Part shown: one piece after another, positions 45,125-54,789 of the stretch | Layout of the letters: each line of letters opens with the position of its first letter | Numbering within the stretch: position 1 is the first letter of the stretch | Source of the DNA: UBA5336 sp964415675 | Lineage (GTDB): Bacteria; Pseudomonadota; Alphaproteobacteria; Caulobacterales; Hyphomonadaceae | Length of the DNA stretch: 64,000 bases | Reading direction: 5' to 3' | NCBI GenBank assembly: GCA_964415675.1 | Contig: CAYQBG010000003.1 | Location: 177,653 to 241,652, forward strand | Notes under the pieces: model-generated | Seen by the model: the letters and a program-made list of their open reading frames with translations, nothing else | Database searches by the model: none | Told to the model about the DNA's origin: nothing | Position numbers and translations under genes: made by a program

Positions 45125-46410
45125 TGATCATCGGAACTGCCATCGCCATTTTGTGCCTGCTCTCCCTGTCGGGCTTCTTTTCAGGGTCCGAGACCGCCCT
45201 GACGGCCGCCTCGCGAGCAAGGATGCACGGGCTGGAGAAGGAGGGCGACCCGCGCGCGGCCGCCGTCAACCGCCTCCTTGCCGACCGTGAGGGCCTGATC
45301 GGCGCCATCCTGCTTGGCAACAATCTCGTCAATATCCTCGCATCTGCGCTCGCCACCTCGCTGTTTATCTCACTCTTCGGGCCGGGCGGGCTGGCCACGG
45401 CGCTCGCCACGGCCCTGATGACGATCCTTGTCCTTGTTTTTGCAGAAGTGCTGCCCAAGACCTATGCGATCACCCGGCCCGATGCGATGGCGATGAGCGT
45501 GGCGCGCCCGATTGGCTGGCTGGTCTCTGCTGTCGGCTGGATCATCATCGGCATCCAGGTCGTGGTGAACATCACCCTGCGGATGATCGGTGTGAGGGAA
45601 GCCGGGGATATGGTCGCCTTTGACGAGGAAATCCGCGGCGTCGTCGAATACCACCATTCCGAAGGCGGCATGGGCCAGGCCGAACGCCACCGGCTCGTCG
45701 GCGCGCTGGACATCATGGACCTCACCATCGAGGAGGTCATGATCCATCGCAAGAATATCAATATGCTCGACGCCGATCTCAGCTCACGCGAACTCGTGAT
45801 GAAGGCGCTGGCGAGCCCGCACACGCGCCTGCCGCTCTATCGCGGCGACCAGGAGGAGATTATCGGCGTCCTGCATGCCAAGGATCTTCTGCGCGTGATC
45901 GCTGCGGGCGGCGGCGATCTTGATGAGCTCGATATTGGCGACATTCTGCGCGAGCCTTGGTTTGTGCCGGAAACCACGCCGGTGCAGGACCAGCTCGACC
46001 AGTTTCTGCAAAGGCGCAGCCATTTCGCCCTCGTCGTCGATGAATATGGCGCGCTTCAGGGGCTGGTGACGCTGGAGGACATCCTTGAAGAGATTGTCGG
46101 CGATATCCGCGACGAGCATGACGTGCCGGTGCAGGGCGTGCGCCCGCAGCCGGACGGGTCGGTCAATGTCGATGGTTGGGTGACGATCCGCGACCTCAAC
46201 CGGGCAACCGGCTGGAACCTGCCCGATGAGGGAGCGGTCACCGTGGCCGGCCTCGTGATCCATGAAGCCCAGACGATCCCCGAACCGGGCCAGTGTTTCG
46301 TCTTCCACGGCCACCGTTTCGACGTCCTGCGCCGCCTGCGCAACCAGGTCACGGGCCTGAAAGTCCAGGCGCTGGGAGAAGACGAGCCCGATGATGCGGT
46401 GAGCATTTGA
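45124..46410 (+). CDS. CNNM/CorC (HlyC) family transporter protein
   Basis: The 428-residue protein has an N-terminal DUF21/CNNM membrane domain with about four helices (residues 1-150, starting LSGFFSGSETALTAASRARM), two CBS domains (about 195-320) and a C-terminal CorC/HlyC domain (about 340-420). Family members are linked to magnesium or cobalt efflux; older names call them hemolysins. It shares one base with the aroB stop, so it is part of the aro transcript. A REP-like element follows. Confidence 0.92.
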   Translation: MIIGTAIAILCLLSLSGFFSGSETALTAASRARMHGLEKEGDPRAAAVNRLLADREGLIGAILLGNNLVNILASALATSLFISLFGPGGLATALATALMTILVLVFAEVLPKTYAITRPDAMAMSVARPIGWLVSAVGWIIIGIQVVVNITLRMIGVREAGDMVAFDEEIRGVVEYHHSEGGMGQAERHRLVGALDIMDLTIEEVMIHRKNINMLDADLSSRELVMKALASPHTRLPLYRGDQEEIIGVLHAKDLLRVIAAGGGDLDELDIGDILREPWFVPETTPVQDQLDQFLQRRSHFALVVDEYGALQGLVTLEDILEEIVGDIRDEHDVPVQGVRPQPDGSVNVDGWVTIRDLNRATGWNLPDEGAVTVAGLVIHEAQTIPEPGQCFVFHGHRFDVLRRLRNQVTGLKVQALGEDEPDDAVSI

Positions 46411-46497
46411 GGGGGGACGCGTGTAATGCCGGCGCATCGCCGGGAGCTGTCGGTTTGGCTTCAATCAATTATGTTCGCTGTCAGCGGTTCTCCATCT

Positions 46498-46596
46498 GGC
46501 TCATCGTGAGCGAAGGCGAAGGATGAGCCTGACCCGAGAGGCTTGCATCAGATGCAGGAAGGCGCTCGTCCTTCGCCTTCGCTCTGGATGAGCGCC
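46498..46596. repeat. Paired REP-like (BIME-type) palindromic element
   Basis: Two copies of a palindromic unit of about 35 bases face each other. The left has arms GGCTCATC (46498-46505) and GATGAGCC (46522-46529). The right has GGCGCTCGTCC (46561-46571) and GGATGAGCGCC (46586-46596). They share the 16-base core GAGCGAAGGCGAAGGA, in inverse orientation (46508-46523 and 46569-46584). A small TGCATC-A-GATGCA hairpin lies between them. It sits between two converging genes, where it may end both transcripts. Confidence 0.7.
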
Positions 46597-46685
46597 TTTG
46601 AACTCATGTCTCTGCCGACCCGATGAAAACGAACGATTGGAACCAGCACAGGCACGCATCCGGCCGCTCTGATGAGGGATGAGGG

Positions 46686-47468
46686 CTAACCCCGCCGTTT
46701 CGGCTGGCCGGCGGCGATCAGGGCGCTGCGCTCTTCGGGCTGTAATTCGCGCCATTTGCCTTCAGCGAGGTCGCCCAGAGCAACCGGGCCGATGCGCACG
46801 CGTTTGAGGTCGATCACGCGCAGGCCGACAAGGTCGCACATGCGCCTTATCTGCCGGTTGCGCCCCTCGCGCAGAATGAAACGCAGCCAGCCCCGGCCCT
46901 CATCGCTCACCTCGGCCGCTTTCAGGCGTCGCCCGTCAAGGCTGAGCCCATGGCGCAGCTGGGCGAGCCTGGCCGGCGTGATATCACCGCGCACACGCAC
47001 CTCGTATTCCTTCTCCATCCGCGCATCCGGGCCGATGACAGCCTTGGCCACCACGCCATCTTCAGACAGGATCAGGAGGCCATGGCTGTCCTGGTCGAGC
47101 CGGCCGATGGGCGCGAGCTTGTGCCGGCGCGAGGGCAGCACCGAAGCCTCTCCCTGCAGCGCCTTTTTCGTGAGCAGGCGCACGGCGGGGATCTGTTCAC
47201 CCTCCGGCGTGCCGGAGACATAGCCGACCGGCTTGTTGAGCAGGACCGTGAGCCGGGTGGCCAGCTTGCGCTCGGCCTTTTCAAGCAGGGTCAGCGTCTC
47301 GCCGGGGGCGATCTTGTGGCCGGGAGAGGTGATCTTCTCCCCATTGATCGCAACAAGCCCGCCCTCGATGAGCGCTTCCGCCTCACGGCGCGAGCAGACG
47401 CCCTGCTGGGCAAGCCATTTGTTGACGCGGACGGGCTCGTCTCCGCGATAGGTGCGCTGTGTGGACAT
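46686..47468 (-). CDS. RsuA/RluB/RluF family rRNA pseudouridine synthase
   Basis: The 260-residue protein has an N-terminal S4 RNA-binding domain (VRVNKWLAQQGVCSRREAEALI) and the synthase domain with catalytic D125 in GRLDQDSHG. It converts uridine to pseudouridine in ribosomal RNA; whether it is of the RluB or RluF type cannot be decided with confidence. A basic C terminus ends PKRRG. It starts 3 bases after the FAD monooxygenase stop on the same strand, so the two genes are one unit. Confidence 0.9.
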   Translation of the reverse strand: MSTQRTYRGDEPVRVNKWLAQQGVCSRREAEALIEGGLVAINGEKITSPGHKIAPGETLTLLEKAERKLATRLTVLLNKPVGYVSGTPEGEQIPAVRLLTKKALQGEASVLPSRRHKLAPIGRLDQDSHGLLILSEDGVVAKAVIGPDARMEKEYEVRVRGDITPARLAQLRHGLSLDGRRLKAAEVSDEGRGWLRFILREGRNRQIRRMCDLVGLRVIDLKRVRIGPVALGDLAEGKWRELQPEERSALIAAGQPKRRG

Positions 47469-47471
47469 GAC

Positions 47472-48680
47472 TTACTTCTGGTCCAGAAGACCGAGCCGGC
47501 GCAAGGGGCGACCGAACGCGCCCGACACCATGGCCGCGAGAAGCATCGGGGCGGGCGGCACCTGTGTCAGCGGCGCAGCGACCCAGTCACGCAAGACAGG
47601 CAGCAGGCGCGAATGGGACTGGTAGACCGGCGTGAACAGCCGGCTCATCGCCTGGTAGAGGCCGACATGGCTGCGGCGCATATTGAGGTAGCGGGCAGAG
47701 ACGCTGGCAGCATCGCGCGGCTGGTCCCGAAAGGCCATCGACAGGGCCCAGGCATCCAGCAGGGCCATATTGGCGCCCTGCCCCAATTGCGGCGAGGCGG
47801 CATGCCAGCTGTCACCGATATGAACAAGCCGGCCCATCGCGGGGCGCTTGTTCGTGCGGTGCCGGTAGCGGGCAAAAGCCAGCTCGTCATGATCCTGCAA
47901 GGGGGCAATAAGGCTTTCGGTTTCCGGCCACAGGGCAATGGCTTCCTCTTTCCAGTCTGCCAGCGGCATCGCACGCCAGCTTTTGTGATCGCGGGTGGCC
48001 AGCGACCAGAAATAGGTCGCTGTGTCCGGCCCGCCGGGCTCGGCGCGCCCCGACGGCATGACGCCAGCCATCCGGTCAGCGCGGCGATAGCGCTGTTCCA
48101 GGGCGTCTTCCGGAAAATAGACATCCATCGGCCAGGGCCGCGTGACCCAGAGGGCACCAAAGGGCAGGTCGCGTCGCGGCTCATCCGACAAGGGCGAGCG
48201 GGCGCCCATCGCATCCACGACAAGGTCGAACGGCCCCATCCGTCGCCCGCGAACCGTGGTCAGATAGCCGCTGATTGTGTCGGCTTGCGCAATTTCCATG
48301 TCGGCATTCAATTGCGCACCGGCCTTGATGGCCGCCTCGAACATTAGCGTAAATAAGGCGTGACGCTGGATACCAACAGCTTTCAGTCCGGGTGTCAGTT
48401 TGTGAAACCGCACATCCAGGACGCTTCGCCCGCCGGGGACGCGCGCGCCATGCAGTCGAGTGATGGTCGCGCCAAGGTCTTCCGCCGCCCCGCGCAGGCC
48501 AAGCCGGTCCAGCACAGCAAGACCCGTCTCCTGCAGCATCAGACCCGAGCCCACCGGCGCCGGCGCATCGAAACGATCAAACACCTCGACGCGATGACCT
48601 AGCCGGGCAAGAAAAGCCGCGCTTGCCAGCCCGCCAATCCCCGCGCCCGCCACGGCAATATCGAGAGCATTATCCTTCAT
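47472..48680 (-). CDS. FAD-dependent monooxygenase
   Basis: The 402-residue protein is a UbiH/PHBH-type flavoprotein hydroxylase: the dinucleotide loop VAGAGIGGLASAAFLARLGH, the middle motif DLVVDAMGARS, and the second FAD motif HIGDSWHAASPQLGQGANMALLDA are all present. The substrate is probably an aromatic or quinone-like compound, but nothing in the context identifies it. The ATG at 48680 has AAAGGCGGG upstream; the frame continues open to 48809 but without a matching start. It is followed by the pseudouridine synthase gene. Confidence 0.9.
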   Translation of the reverse strand: MKDNALDIAVAGAGIGGLASAAFLARLGHRVEVFDRFDAPAPVGSGLMLQETGLAVLDRLGLRGAAEDLGATITRLHGARVPGGRSVLDVRFHKLTPGLKAVGIQRHALFTLMFEAAIKAGAQLNADMEIAQADTISGYLTTVRGRRMGPFDLVVDAMGARSPLSDEPRRDLPFGALWVTRPWPMDVYFPEDALEQRYRRADRMAGVMPSGRAEPGGPDTATYFWSLATRDHKSWRAMPLADWKEEAIALWPETESLIAPLQDHDELAFARYRHRTNKRPAMGRLVHIGDSWHAASPQLGQGANMALLDAWALSMAFRDQPRDAASVSARYLNMRRSHVGLYQAMSRLFTPVYQSHSRLLPVLRDWVAAPLTQVPPAPMLLAAMVSGAFGRPLRRLGLLDQK

Positions 48681-48749
48681 CGCTGCCCGCCTTTTTTCAT
48701 TCTTGCCGGGTAAAGACCGACCCTGCCGTGACCTATGCAGCAGACATTC

Positions 48750-48783
48750 AAAAGAAAAAGCCTCCGCAACGTCACGGAGGCTT
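48750..48783 (-). terminator. Terminator of the MscS gene
   Basis: A 9-base stem, AAGCCTCCG (48758-48766) with CGGAGGCTT (48775-48783), has an 8-base loop. On the minus strand it is followed by TTTCTTTT-like bases (48757-48750). It sits 33 bases after the mscS stop. Confidence 0.75.
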
Positions 48784-48815
48784 CCCGGGCCTTGCGGCGC
48801 CTGTATCAATAGCGC

Positions 48816-49646
48816 CTATTCGTCGCCCTTGAACAGGATGACTTTCCGGTGCGGGAACGGAATTTCGACGCCGGCCTTGTCCAGCGCCTTCTTTACCAGT
48901 TCCGGCACGGAATAGAGCACATCGAAATAGTGTGCACCCTCACAGAAGGGGCGCGTGATGAAATCGACCGAGCTGTTATTGAGCGTCGAGACCTCGATGA
49001 ACGGGGCCGGATCCCTGAGGATATGGGGATGGCTCGCGAACACCTCGGCAATTGCCGCACGGGCGGTATCAATATCGGAGTCGTAGGAAATGCCGAACGT
49101 CATATCGACACCGCGCACGGGATGGTGGCTGTGATTGACGATCTGGTCGCCCCAGATCTGTCCATTCGGGATGATGATATGCTGATTGTCGAACGTCTGC
49201 AGGACAGTGGTGAAAAGCGAGATCTCGCCGACCTGGCCGAAACGCCCGGCCGCATCAATGAAATCCCCGGACTTGTAAGGCCGGAAGATCATCAGCATGA
49301 CGCCGGCGGCCAGGTTCGACATCGCGCCCTGAAGCGCGAGGCCGACCGCAAGGCCGGCTGCACCGAGCAGCGCGACAATCGACGTGGTCTCCACACCGAA
49401 ACGATTGAGCACAGCGATGAAAACAAATGCCAGGATCGTGTAGCGCGCGACGCTGCCGAGGAAATGGAACAGCGTGTCATCGAGACGTTCATGACGCGCG
49501 CCCATGCCGCGAATGAATTTCCCGACCCGACCGGCAATCCAGAAACCGACGATGAGAATGAAGATTGCGAGGAGTACATTGGTCGCCCACGCAATTGCAG
49601 TCGGTAAATATTGATTGATATCAAAATCGTTCCAGAAGTCCTGCAT
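48816..49646 (-). CDS. mscS: Small-conductance mechanosensitive channel (MscS)
   Basis: The 276-residue protein matches the minimal MscS channel, which opens when membrane tension rises under osmotic downshock. It has three membrane helices; the third pore-lining helix carries GAAGLAVGLALQGAMSNLAAGVM in two adjacent segments rich in glycine and alanine. The cytoplasmic beta domain follows (FDNQHIIIPNGQIWGDQIVNHS). The ATG at 49646 is chosen over the GTG at 49709, giving a normal N terminus. The gene has its own terminator. Confidence 0.92.
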   Translation of the reverse strand: MQDFWNDFDINQYLPTAIAWATNVLLAIFILIVGFWIAGRVGKFIRGMGARHERLDDTLFHFLGSVARYTILAFVFIAVLNRFGVETTSIVALLGAAGLAVGLALQGAMSNLAAGVMLMIFRPYKSGDFIDAAGRFGQVGEISLFTTVLQTFDNQHIIIPNGQIWGDQIVNHSHHPVRGVDMTFGISYDSDIDTARAAIAEVFASHPHILRDPAPFIEVSTLNNSSVDFITRPFCEGAHYFDVLYSVPELVKKALDKAGVEIPFPHRKVILFKGDE

Positions 49647-49769
49647 GAAACTGCCAGCCCTTTTATCGAGTTCAGCCTGCCATCTTATAGGGACACGCCC
49701 TGTGAACACCGGCTTGGGCGCTCATTCAGTCCTTGTTCATTCATGACGAATGTGGCCCGCAAATCCAGG

Positions 49770-50432
49770 TCAGCGAGACAAGCGCCGGGCTTCTCGAATT
49801 TCACCGCGCAGGACGAGCAGATCGATATCATCCGGCGCGGCAAGTCGCGCCGCATTCACATCGGCCAGCGCAGCCTCGAACTGGTCAAGTTCCTTCAGCG
49901 CCCGCGCCCGCAGGCCAAGCGCACCCGGATCGCCCGGTGCGAGTTCCAGCGCCGCGTTCAGCTGGCGTGTCGCCTCGCGCCATTGGCCAAGGGCGAGACG
50001 GGCCGATGCAAGATCGACCATCAGGTCGGGGTCGCCGGGGCGTAGTCGGCTGGCGCCCTCCAGCGTTGTGATCGCCGCCTCCGGCAGCCCGGCTACGAGC
50101 CAGGCATTCCCAGCCTGAGACAGGTAAAGCGCGCGAGCCTCCACTGTTCCGGCATCCGGAGCATTGGCGAGCTCTTCGAGCCGCATGGCGCCTTCTTCAA
50201 AATGCTCCAGCGCAATCATTGCAAGGGCTGTGCAATGGCGCGCCGCCGGCCGGTTGCCATTTCCAAGCCAGGCCAGCCCCATTTCATAGGCCCGTTCAGG
50301 CTCGGTTTCGGTCAGGGCCCGGCACTCGGCGAGCTTCTGCGACTCCTCCGCAGCGATCTCGCGGCCGGCTTCTGTCATCGGGGCCGATTGCGCAAGTGCG
50401 AGTGCGGAAAGGGCGGCGGCGAGGCTGGACAT
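49770..50432 (-). CDS. Exported tetratricopeptide-repeat protein
   Basis: This 220-residue protein has a short signal peptide (MSSLAAALSALALAQSAP) and then TPR units: clear repeats run in LEGASRLRPGDPDLMVDLAS, LNAALELAPGDPGALGLRAR and VNAARLAAPDDIDLLVLRGE. TPR domains hold protein complexes together; the partner is unknown. A GGAG lies upstream of the ATG at 50432. It diverges from the epimerase-like gene at 50493, with 60 bases between for both promoters. Confidence 0.8.
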   Translation of the reverse strand: MSSLAAALSALALAQSAPMTEAGREIAAEESQKLAECRALTETEPERAYEMGLAWLGNGNRPAARHCTALAMIALEHFEEGAMRLEELANAPDAGTVEARALYLSQAGNAWLVAGLPEAAITTLEGASRLRPGDPDLMVDLASARLALGQWREATRQLNAALELAPGDPGALGLRARALKELDQFEAALADVNAARLAAPDDIDLLVLRGEIREARRLSR

Positions 50433-50492
50433 ATGGGGAAAGCTCCGGGCAGGCTGCGAGACGGGTCTAGCTATGACAGTGAGGGGCGGCAA

Positions 50493-51335
50493 ATGACAGA
50501 TATGCAAAGCAGCCTCTTTTGTTTCGGCCTGGGTTTCAGCGCGCTGCACCTTGCCCGCCAGCTCAAGGCCGAAGGCTGGACGGTCGGGGGCACGGTCCGC
50601 AGCGCCGAAAAAGCAGACCGGCTGCGCAGGGAAGGTCTGGACGTAACCGTCTGGCCGGGCACGGAACCCGATATTCCGACAGGCGCCGCCTGGCTTGTCT
50701 CGGTTCCACCCGGCGAGAAGGGTTGCCCGGTGGCCAGAGCTTTCGGCGCGAGCGCTGTTGACGCACCCGTCATTTACCTGTCCACCACGGGCGTTTATGG
50801 CGACCGGCGTGGAAACTGGGTGTTCGAATGGACCACGCCTTCGCCGGACAATCTGCGCGGCGAGCGCCGCTGGCTTGCGGAACAGCAATGGCAGAGCACC
50901 GGCGCGCGGCTGGCCAGTGTGCGCCTGCCAGGCATTTACGGCTCCGGCCGGTCCGCTTTCGACAGGCTACGCTCGGGCAATGCCCGGCGGATCATCAAGC
51001 CGGGGCAGGTCTTTTCCCGCATCCATGTCGATGACATCGCCGCAGGACTTCGCGCCCTGCTCGACAAGGATATCCCGACAGGCGTTTATCATCTGTGCGA
51101 TGATGAACCGGCCCCACCGCAGGACGTCATCGCCTTCGCAGCACATCTTTTCGGGACAGAGCTGCCGCCAGAGGTTGATTTCGACACAGCAGAACTCTCG
51201 GCCATGGCCCGCAGCTTTTACTCGGAATGCAAACGGGTCTCGAATGCGCGCACCAAGGCCGCGCTCGACTGGCGGCCGATCTACCCGACCTATCGAGAAG
51301 GCCTTTCTGCCATCCTCGCAGCCGAGGTGGCATGA
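50493..51335 (+). CDS. NAD(P)-dependent epimerase/dehydratase-like protein
   Basis: The 280-residue protein is an extended short-chain dehydrogenase-type fold. The nucleotide loop FGLGFSALHLARQL is near the start, and YLSTTGVYGDRRG has the catalytic serine or threonine and tyrosine. A late RIHVDDIAAGL matches the family. It looks like the YeeZ group of sugar-nucleotide epimerase-like proteins, whose substrate is unknown. The ATG at 50493 has GAGGGG at a spacing of about 6. Confidence 0.85.
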   Translation: MTDMQSSLFCFGLGFSALHLARQLKAEGWTVGGTVRSAEKADRLRREGLDVTVWPGTEPDIPTGAAWLVSVPPGEKGCPVARAFGASAVDAPVIYLSTTGVYGDRRGNWVFEWTTPSPDNLRGERRWLAEQQWQSTGARLASVRLPGIYGSGRSAFDRLRSGNARRIIKPGQVFSRIHVDDIAAGLRALLDKDIPTGVYHLCDDEPAPPQDVIAFAAHLFGTELPPEVDFDTAELSAMARSFYSECKRVSNARTKAALDWRPIYPTYREGLSAILAAEVA

Positions 51336-51341
51336 GCCTGC

Positions 51342-52637
51342 TCAAACAACGCGGCGCAGGTGTCGCTCGCGCGTTTCTGCGGTTCGCACACACCCGAAGC
51401 GCTTGATGAACTCGTTCACCCGGGGCACAATTTCCGTGCTGAAGCGGGACCCGTTGAAGACCCCATAATGGCCAACGCCCGGCTGGATATAATCCAGTTG
51501 CATATCCTGCGGGATATTCACGCAAAGATCATGGGCCGCCTGGGTCTGGCCAATGCCAGAGATATCGTCCTTCTCGCCTTCGACCGTCATCAGTGCCACA
51601 TCGCGGACGGCCCCGGGGCTCACCTTGCGACCGCGATGATCAAATATACCGCGCGCCAGGTGGTGTTCCTGGAACACGCGCTGGATGGTCTGCAGGTAGA
51701 ATTCCTCGGTCAGGTCAAGCACCGAAAGATATTCGTCATAGAAACCGCGGTGTTTGCCGATCCCATCTCCATCGCCTTCAACGAGGTGGTTGAAGAAGCG
51801 CCATTGCGCATCGACATGGCGTTCCCAGTTCATGTTCATGAAGGAAGACAGCTGTACAAAGCCCGGATAGACGCGCCGGAAAGTGCCCGGCCAGGGCGCC
51901 GGCACAGTGTAGATCATGTTCTCTTCAAACCAGGAGAAGCTGCGTTCCTCCGCCAGCAGGTTCGGCACGGTCGGCGACCGGCGTGCATCAATCGGCGAGC
52001 CCATAAAGGTCATGGTGAGCGGGCGATTGGGATCGTCATCCTCGGCCATCAGCGAGACGGCGGCGAGCACTGGCGGGCCGGGCTGACACACGGCCAGCAC
52101 ATTCGTTGCCGGGCCCAGATGGGTCAGCATGCTCCGGATATGGTCGATATAATCGTCGAGATCGAACCGGCCGAGCCAGACCGGTGCCATGCGCGCGTCC
52201 GACCAGTCAGTGATATAGACCTCATGGGTCGGCAGGAAGGCCTCTACCGTTCCCCGCAGAAGGGTGGCGTAATGACCCGAGAGGGGCGCGACGATCATCA
52301 GGATTGGCTGGGGCTCGGCCCCTTCACCGCGCGCTTTCGCCATTGCCTCGCGATCACGGCGAAAATGGACGAGATTGCACCAGGGGCTGGCCCAGTCCAT
52401 CTCCGGATATACTGGGACATCGACACCATTGATACGCGTGGGCTCCAGCATCCAGTCAGGCTTGCCATAATAGCGTGTCGAGCTTTCGAACACGTCAGAC
52501 ATGGCTGCCAGCGACTTGCCATACTCCGTTCGACCGAGCGGATTGAGCGGGTTTTCCAGGAACAGCTGGCTCGCGCGGGCGGCCAGTCGAACCGGCGCCA
52601 TTGCGGCTCTGTTCATTTCGACAAGGCTGTACAGCAT
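51342..52637 (-). CDS. phaZ: Intracellular polyhydroxyalkanoate depolymerase
   Basis: The 431-residue protein belongs to the intracellular PHB depolymerase family. The nucleophile is the cysteine of VCQPGPP, replacing the usual serine of lipases, and the final HYGVFNGSRF has the catalytic histidine. It breaks down carbon-storage granules to 3-hydroxyacids. No signal peptide is seen, as expected. PHA synthase is not in the window. The ATG at 52637 is preferred by family start (MLYSLVEMNRAAMAP). It is tail to tail with the epimerase gene. Confidence 0.92.
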   Translation of the reverse strand: MLYSLVEMNRAAMAPVRLAARASQLFLENPLNPLGRTEYGKSLAAMSDVFESSTRYYGKPDWMLEPTRINGVDVPVYPEMDWASPWCNLVHFRRDREAMAKARGEGAEPQPILMIVAPLSGHYATLLRGTVEAFLPTHEVYITDWSDARMAPVWLGRFDLDDYIDHIRSMLTHLGPATNVLAVCQPGPPVLAAVSLMAEDDDPNRPLTMTFMGSPIDARRSPTVPNLLAEERSFSWFEENMIYTVPAPWPGTFRRVYPGFVQLSSFMNMNWERHVDAQWRFFNHLVEGDGDGIGKHRGFYDEYLSVLDLTEEFYLQTIQRVFQEHHLARGIFDHRGRKVSPGAVRDVALMTVEGEKDDISGIGQTQAAHDLCVNIPQDMQLDYIQPGVGHYGVFNGSRFSTEIVPRVNEFIKRFGCVRTAETRERHLRRVV

Positions 52638-52764
52638 TCGGTGACCCCAGATTTGTCCAGACGGACTATTGCACTGCAACATAAGGGCCGAAACCCCCAG
52701 ACGCAAACGCGTTCGCCTCCGACGATAGCCTGGCCATGCCGCAATCGGGTCAGATGAACGCGCC

Positions 52765-53739
52765 CTAGCCGCTCATTTCCTGATATTTGATATAGGCTGG
52801 GCCGAGGACGACCAGGAACAGAACGGGCAGGAAGAAGACAATCATCGGTACAGTGAGCTTGGCCGGCAGGGCCGCTGCCTTCTTCTCGGCCTCCGACATG
52901 CGCATGTCGCGGTTTTCCTTGGCCATTGTGCGCAGTGCATCGCCGAGCGGCGTGCCGTAGCGTTCGCCCTGAATGAGCGCCATGCAGACAGATTTGACGC
53001 CCTCATGGCCGGTTCGCTTGGCGAGGTTCTCATAGGCTTGCCGGCGCTCGGGCAGGTAGGATAGCTCCGCCGTGGTGAGCGTCAGTTCCTCCGCGAGTTC
53101 GGCCGAGGCCGACCCGATTTCCGATCCGACCTTTGCAAAAGCCATCTCAATCGACATGCCGGCCTCTACACAGATCAACATCATGTCAAGCGCGTCCGGG
53201 AAGGCGCGCATGATCGATTCCTGACGCTTGGACTTGATCTGCTCAACGTAAAGGTTCGGCGCATAGAAGCCGGCAGCTGCACCAAACAGGATCGAGCCAT
53301 ACTTCATGGTCGGCTGGAAACCATGATCATTGACGAAGAAAATGTAGAAGAAAGCCGCCACAGCGCCGGCAAAGGGAAGCGAGAAGCGGAAGAAATAGAA
53401 AGCCGCAACCGGTCCGGGCCCGCGCATGCCAGCCTGGGCCATTTTCTGTTCGATATTCGGGTCTTCGAGAAGGCGCCCCAGGTCGAGCTTCTTGGTGACG
53501 TCGCTCATCACCCCTTTGGACTCGCGGCGGATCGTGCCTTTTTGCTCGAGACGGGCACGCGACTGTTTGCGCAACTGCTCGCGCCGCTCGGTCACCGCCT
53601 TCAGACGCGTCTCGAGTTTGTCGCCTTTGAGCACCGGCATGGCGATCGACATGACCGTGGCGAACATGGCAATCGCCGCCAGCATCGAGGCGAGCGTCGG
53701 CAGGTTGATATAGGTTTCAGCGAACTGTTCGAGATTCAC
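52765..53739 (-). CDS. tadC: Tad pilus assembly inner-membrane protein TadC (CpaH)
   Basis: TadC and TadB form the inner-membrane platform of the Flp pilus machine. The 324-residue protein has a type II secretion F domain with the family phrases ALDMMLICVEAGMSIEMAF and IQGERYGTPLGDALRTMAKE, with helices near the N terminus, around 115-160 and at the end. The start is a GTG at 53739 with GGAGG 8 bases upstream. It is the last gene of the cpa cluster, 18 bases after tadB. Confidence 0.92.
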   Translation of the reverse strand: MNLEQFAETYINLPTLASMLAAIAMFATVMSIAMPVLKGDKLETRLKAVTERREQLRKQSRARLEQKGTIRRESKGVMSDVTKKLDLGRLLEDPNIEQKMAQAGMRGPGPVAAFYFFRFSLPFAGAVAAFFYIFFVNDHGFQPTMKYGSILFGAAAGFYAPNLYVEQIKSKRQESIMRAFPDALDMMLICVEAGMSIEMAFAKVGSEIGSASAELAEELTLTTAELSYLPERRQAYENLAKRTGHEGVKSVCMALIQGERYGTPLGDALRTMAKENRDMRMSEAEKKAAALPAKLTVPMIVFFLPVLFLVVLGPAYIKYQEMSG

Positions 53740-53757
53740 CCTGTCTGCCTCCGCCCA

Positions 53758-54789
53758 TCAAAAATCGAAATTGATCATCTTGCGCATCACCATGATGCCA
53801 AGAAACATTAGGAAAGCGCCGAGCGCGAGGATCATGTGGCCGAGCGGCTTGATGAACAGTTCCATGACGTATTCGGGCGTCGTGAAGTAGACCATCAAGC
53901 CCACTGCGAATGGCAGCGACCCGATAATCATTGCCGAAGCCTTGGCCTCCGAGGACAGCGCCTTGATCTTCTCGCGCATCATCTTCCGCGAGCGGATGAT
54001 CGTTGACAGGTTTCCCAGCGCTTCGGACAGGTTGCCGCCGGTCTTGGACTGGATGTTCAGCACGATGACGAAGAAATTCACCTCGGACAAAGGCACCCGG
54101 CGATAGAATTTCGACAGGGCTTGTTCCACCGTGTTCCCCATCCGCAGATTGTCGGACAATGTACGGAATTCCGCACCGAGCGGCTCGGCGCTCTCGCGCC
54201 CGATTATCTGGAGACATTCATTCAGAGGAAGGCCAGATTTGACGCCGCGAACAATGATGTCAATTGCATCGGCAAACTGTTCGCGCAGCTTGGCGTGCCG
54301 ACGTTTCATTAACATGCCGAGCAGCCATCGCGGCAAGCCCATTCCGCCGCCAAACGCGGCTGCAGCAATCACCAGCGGACGCGAGCGGACTTCGATCCCC
54401 TTGATCTCCAGTCCGTCAGCCCCGGACATGAAGGCCAGCACGCCACAAGCCACGCCGAGAATCAGCGAGAAGATCCAGAAAGTCGAAACCGGCACATCGA
54501 GACCGGCCTGCTCCAGCCGGGTGCCGATATCGCGCGGCACAAGCGATTTGCGCCGCCGTTCATTCTGGTCTCGCAGATTCTGCAGCATTTGCTGATTCTG
54601 GCGATTACGCTGGCTCTGGACTTCGCGCCGCGCGCGGCCGCGGGAACTCTTCTGCTGGGCCTGGAATTGTTTGGCCCGCTTTGCTGCGCCAGAACTGCTG
54701 TCTCCGCCAGCAAAGGCGAAACCAATTCCTGCCACGGCCAGGAAGGCAAGTCCCGCCAGGACGATCAGCATGATATCTTGCTGGCTCAA
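53758..54789 (-). CDS. tadB: Tad pilus assembly inner-membrane protein TadB (CpaG)
   Basis: The 343-residue protein has an N-terminal helix, a charged glutamine and arginine-rich stretch (about 35-80), then helices and a type II secretion F domain with DAIDIIVRGVKSGLPLNECL and IQSKTGGNLSEALGNLS. The start is most probably a TTG at 54789, which overlaps the cpaF stop as TTGA and has GGAGG 7 bases upstream; the nearest in-frame ATG (54771) would trim six residues. It works with TadC. Confidence 0.9.
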   Translation of the reverse strand: MSQQDIMLIVLAGLAFLAVAGIGFAFAGGDSSSGAAKRAKQFQAQQKSSRGRARREVQSQRNRQNQQMLQNLRDQNERRRKSLVPRDIGTRLEQAGLDVPVSTFWIFSLILGVACGVLAFMSGADGLEIKGIEVRSRPLVIAAAAFGGGMGLPRWLLGMLMKRRHAKLREQFADAIDIIVRGVKSGLPLNECLQIIGRESAEPLGAEFRTLSDNLRMGNTVEQALSKFYRRVPLSEVNFFVIVLNIQSKTGGNLSEALGNLSTIIRSRKMMREKIKALSSEAKASAMIIGSLPFAVGLMVYFTTPEYVMELFIKPLGHMILALGAFLMFLGIMVMRKMINFDF

